The notes under the pieces are model-generated. The model did no database searches and was not told the origin of the DNA. It saw nothing but the letters and a program-made list of their open reading frames with translations. A stretch of 5,565 nucleotides of DNA from Oscillospiraceae bacterium (GTDB taxonomy: Bacteria; Bacillota_A; Clostridia; Oscillospirales; Oscillospiraceae): assembly GCA_902789835.1 (NCBI GenBank), contig CADAPN010000224.1, positions 1 through 5,565 of the forward strand, read 5' to 3'. The translations under genes were made by a program, and so were the position numbers. Numbering within the stretch: position 1 is the stretch's first letter; every line of letters starts with the position of its first letter. This document shows, in pieces, positions 5,564-5,565 of this stretch.

Positions 5564-5565
5564 CT

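Overview
The window looks like a chromosomal segment from a GC-rich Bacillota, most likely a gut-type Clostridia (Lachnospiraceae-like) member. This is inferred from three things: the VTC-domain / DUF4956 / Cthe_2159-type beta-helix gene set, an S-box (SAM-I) riboswitch, and consensus sigma-A promoters with AGGAGG-type ribosome binding sites. Every supportable gene and signal lies on the minus strand, so the window is read from high to low coordinates. All plus-strand open frames appear to be antisense shadows.

Right part (about 5565 to 2018): a three-gene surface or envelope operon. Near the window edge is a direct repeat (TTAAGG, 5 bp, CTAAGG) like an OmpR-family response-regulator site, followed by a strong promoter (TTGAAA, 17 bp, TAAAAT). 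The genes are a VTC-domain polyphosphate-polymerase-like protein (5451-4777), a DUF4956 membrane protein (4780-4109), and a membrane-anchored extracellular beta-helix protein of the Cthe_2159 'carbohydrate-binding domain' family (4094-2018). The last is broken into two open frames. A GC-rich hairpin at 2004-1968 ends the unit.

Left part (about 1906 to 82): a molybdenum-cofactor operon. It has its own near-perfect promoter (TTGACG, 17 bp, TATAAT), then moeA (1825-629) and mobB (624-82). MobB handles molybdopterin-guanine dinucleotide / GTP and MoeA inserts molybdate, so the two act late in the same cofactor pathway.

Far left (85 to 1): another strong promoter (TTGACA, 16 bp, TATAAT) overlaps the mobB stop codon. 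It drives an S-box SAM riboswitch that is cut off by the window edge, so the next gene outside the window is probably a methionine/SAM metabolism or transport gene.

The most striking observation is that three of the five genes carry the same type of lesion. In moeA, the VTC gene and the beta-helix gene, a recognisable conserved sequence stops, a short family-conserved stretch is missing, and the remaining conserved sequence continues at once in another reading frame (AGTELRGFFLR-stop for moeA, CRIYG-stop for the VTC protein, DLTINGSGSLTV for the beta-helix protein). Each is best explained by a short out-of-frame deletion. Three such events within about 4.2 kb suggest either assembly/consensus artefacts or unusual local decay. 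Raw reads would decide. I did not find a convincing new defence or mobile system here.
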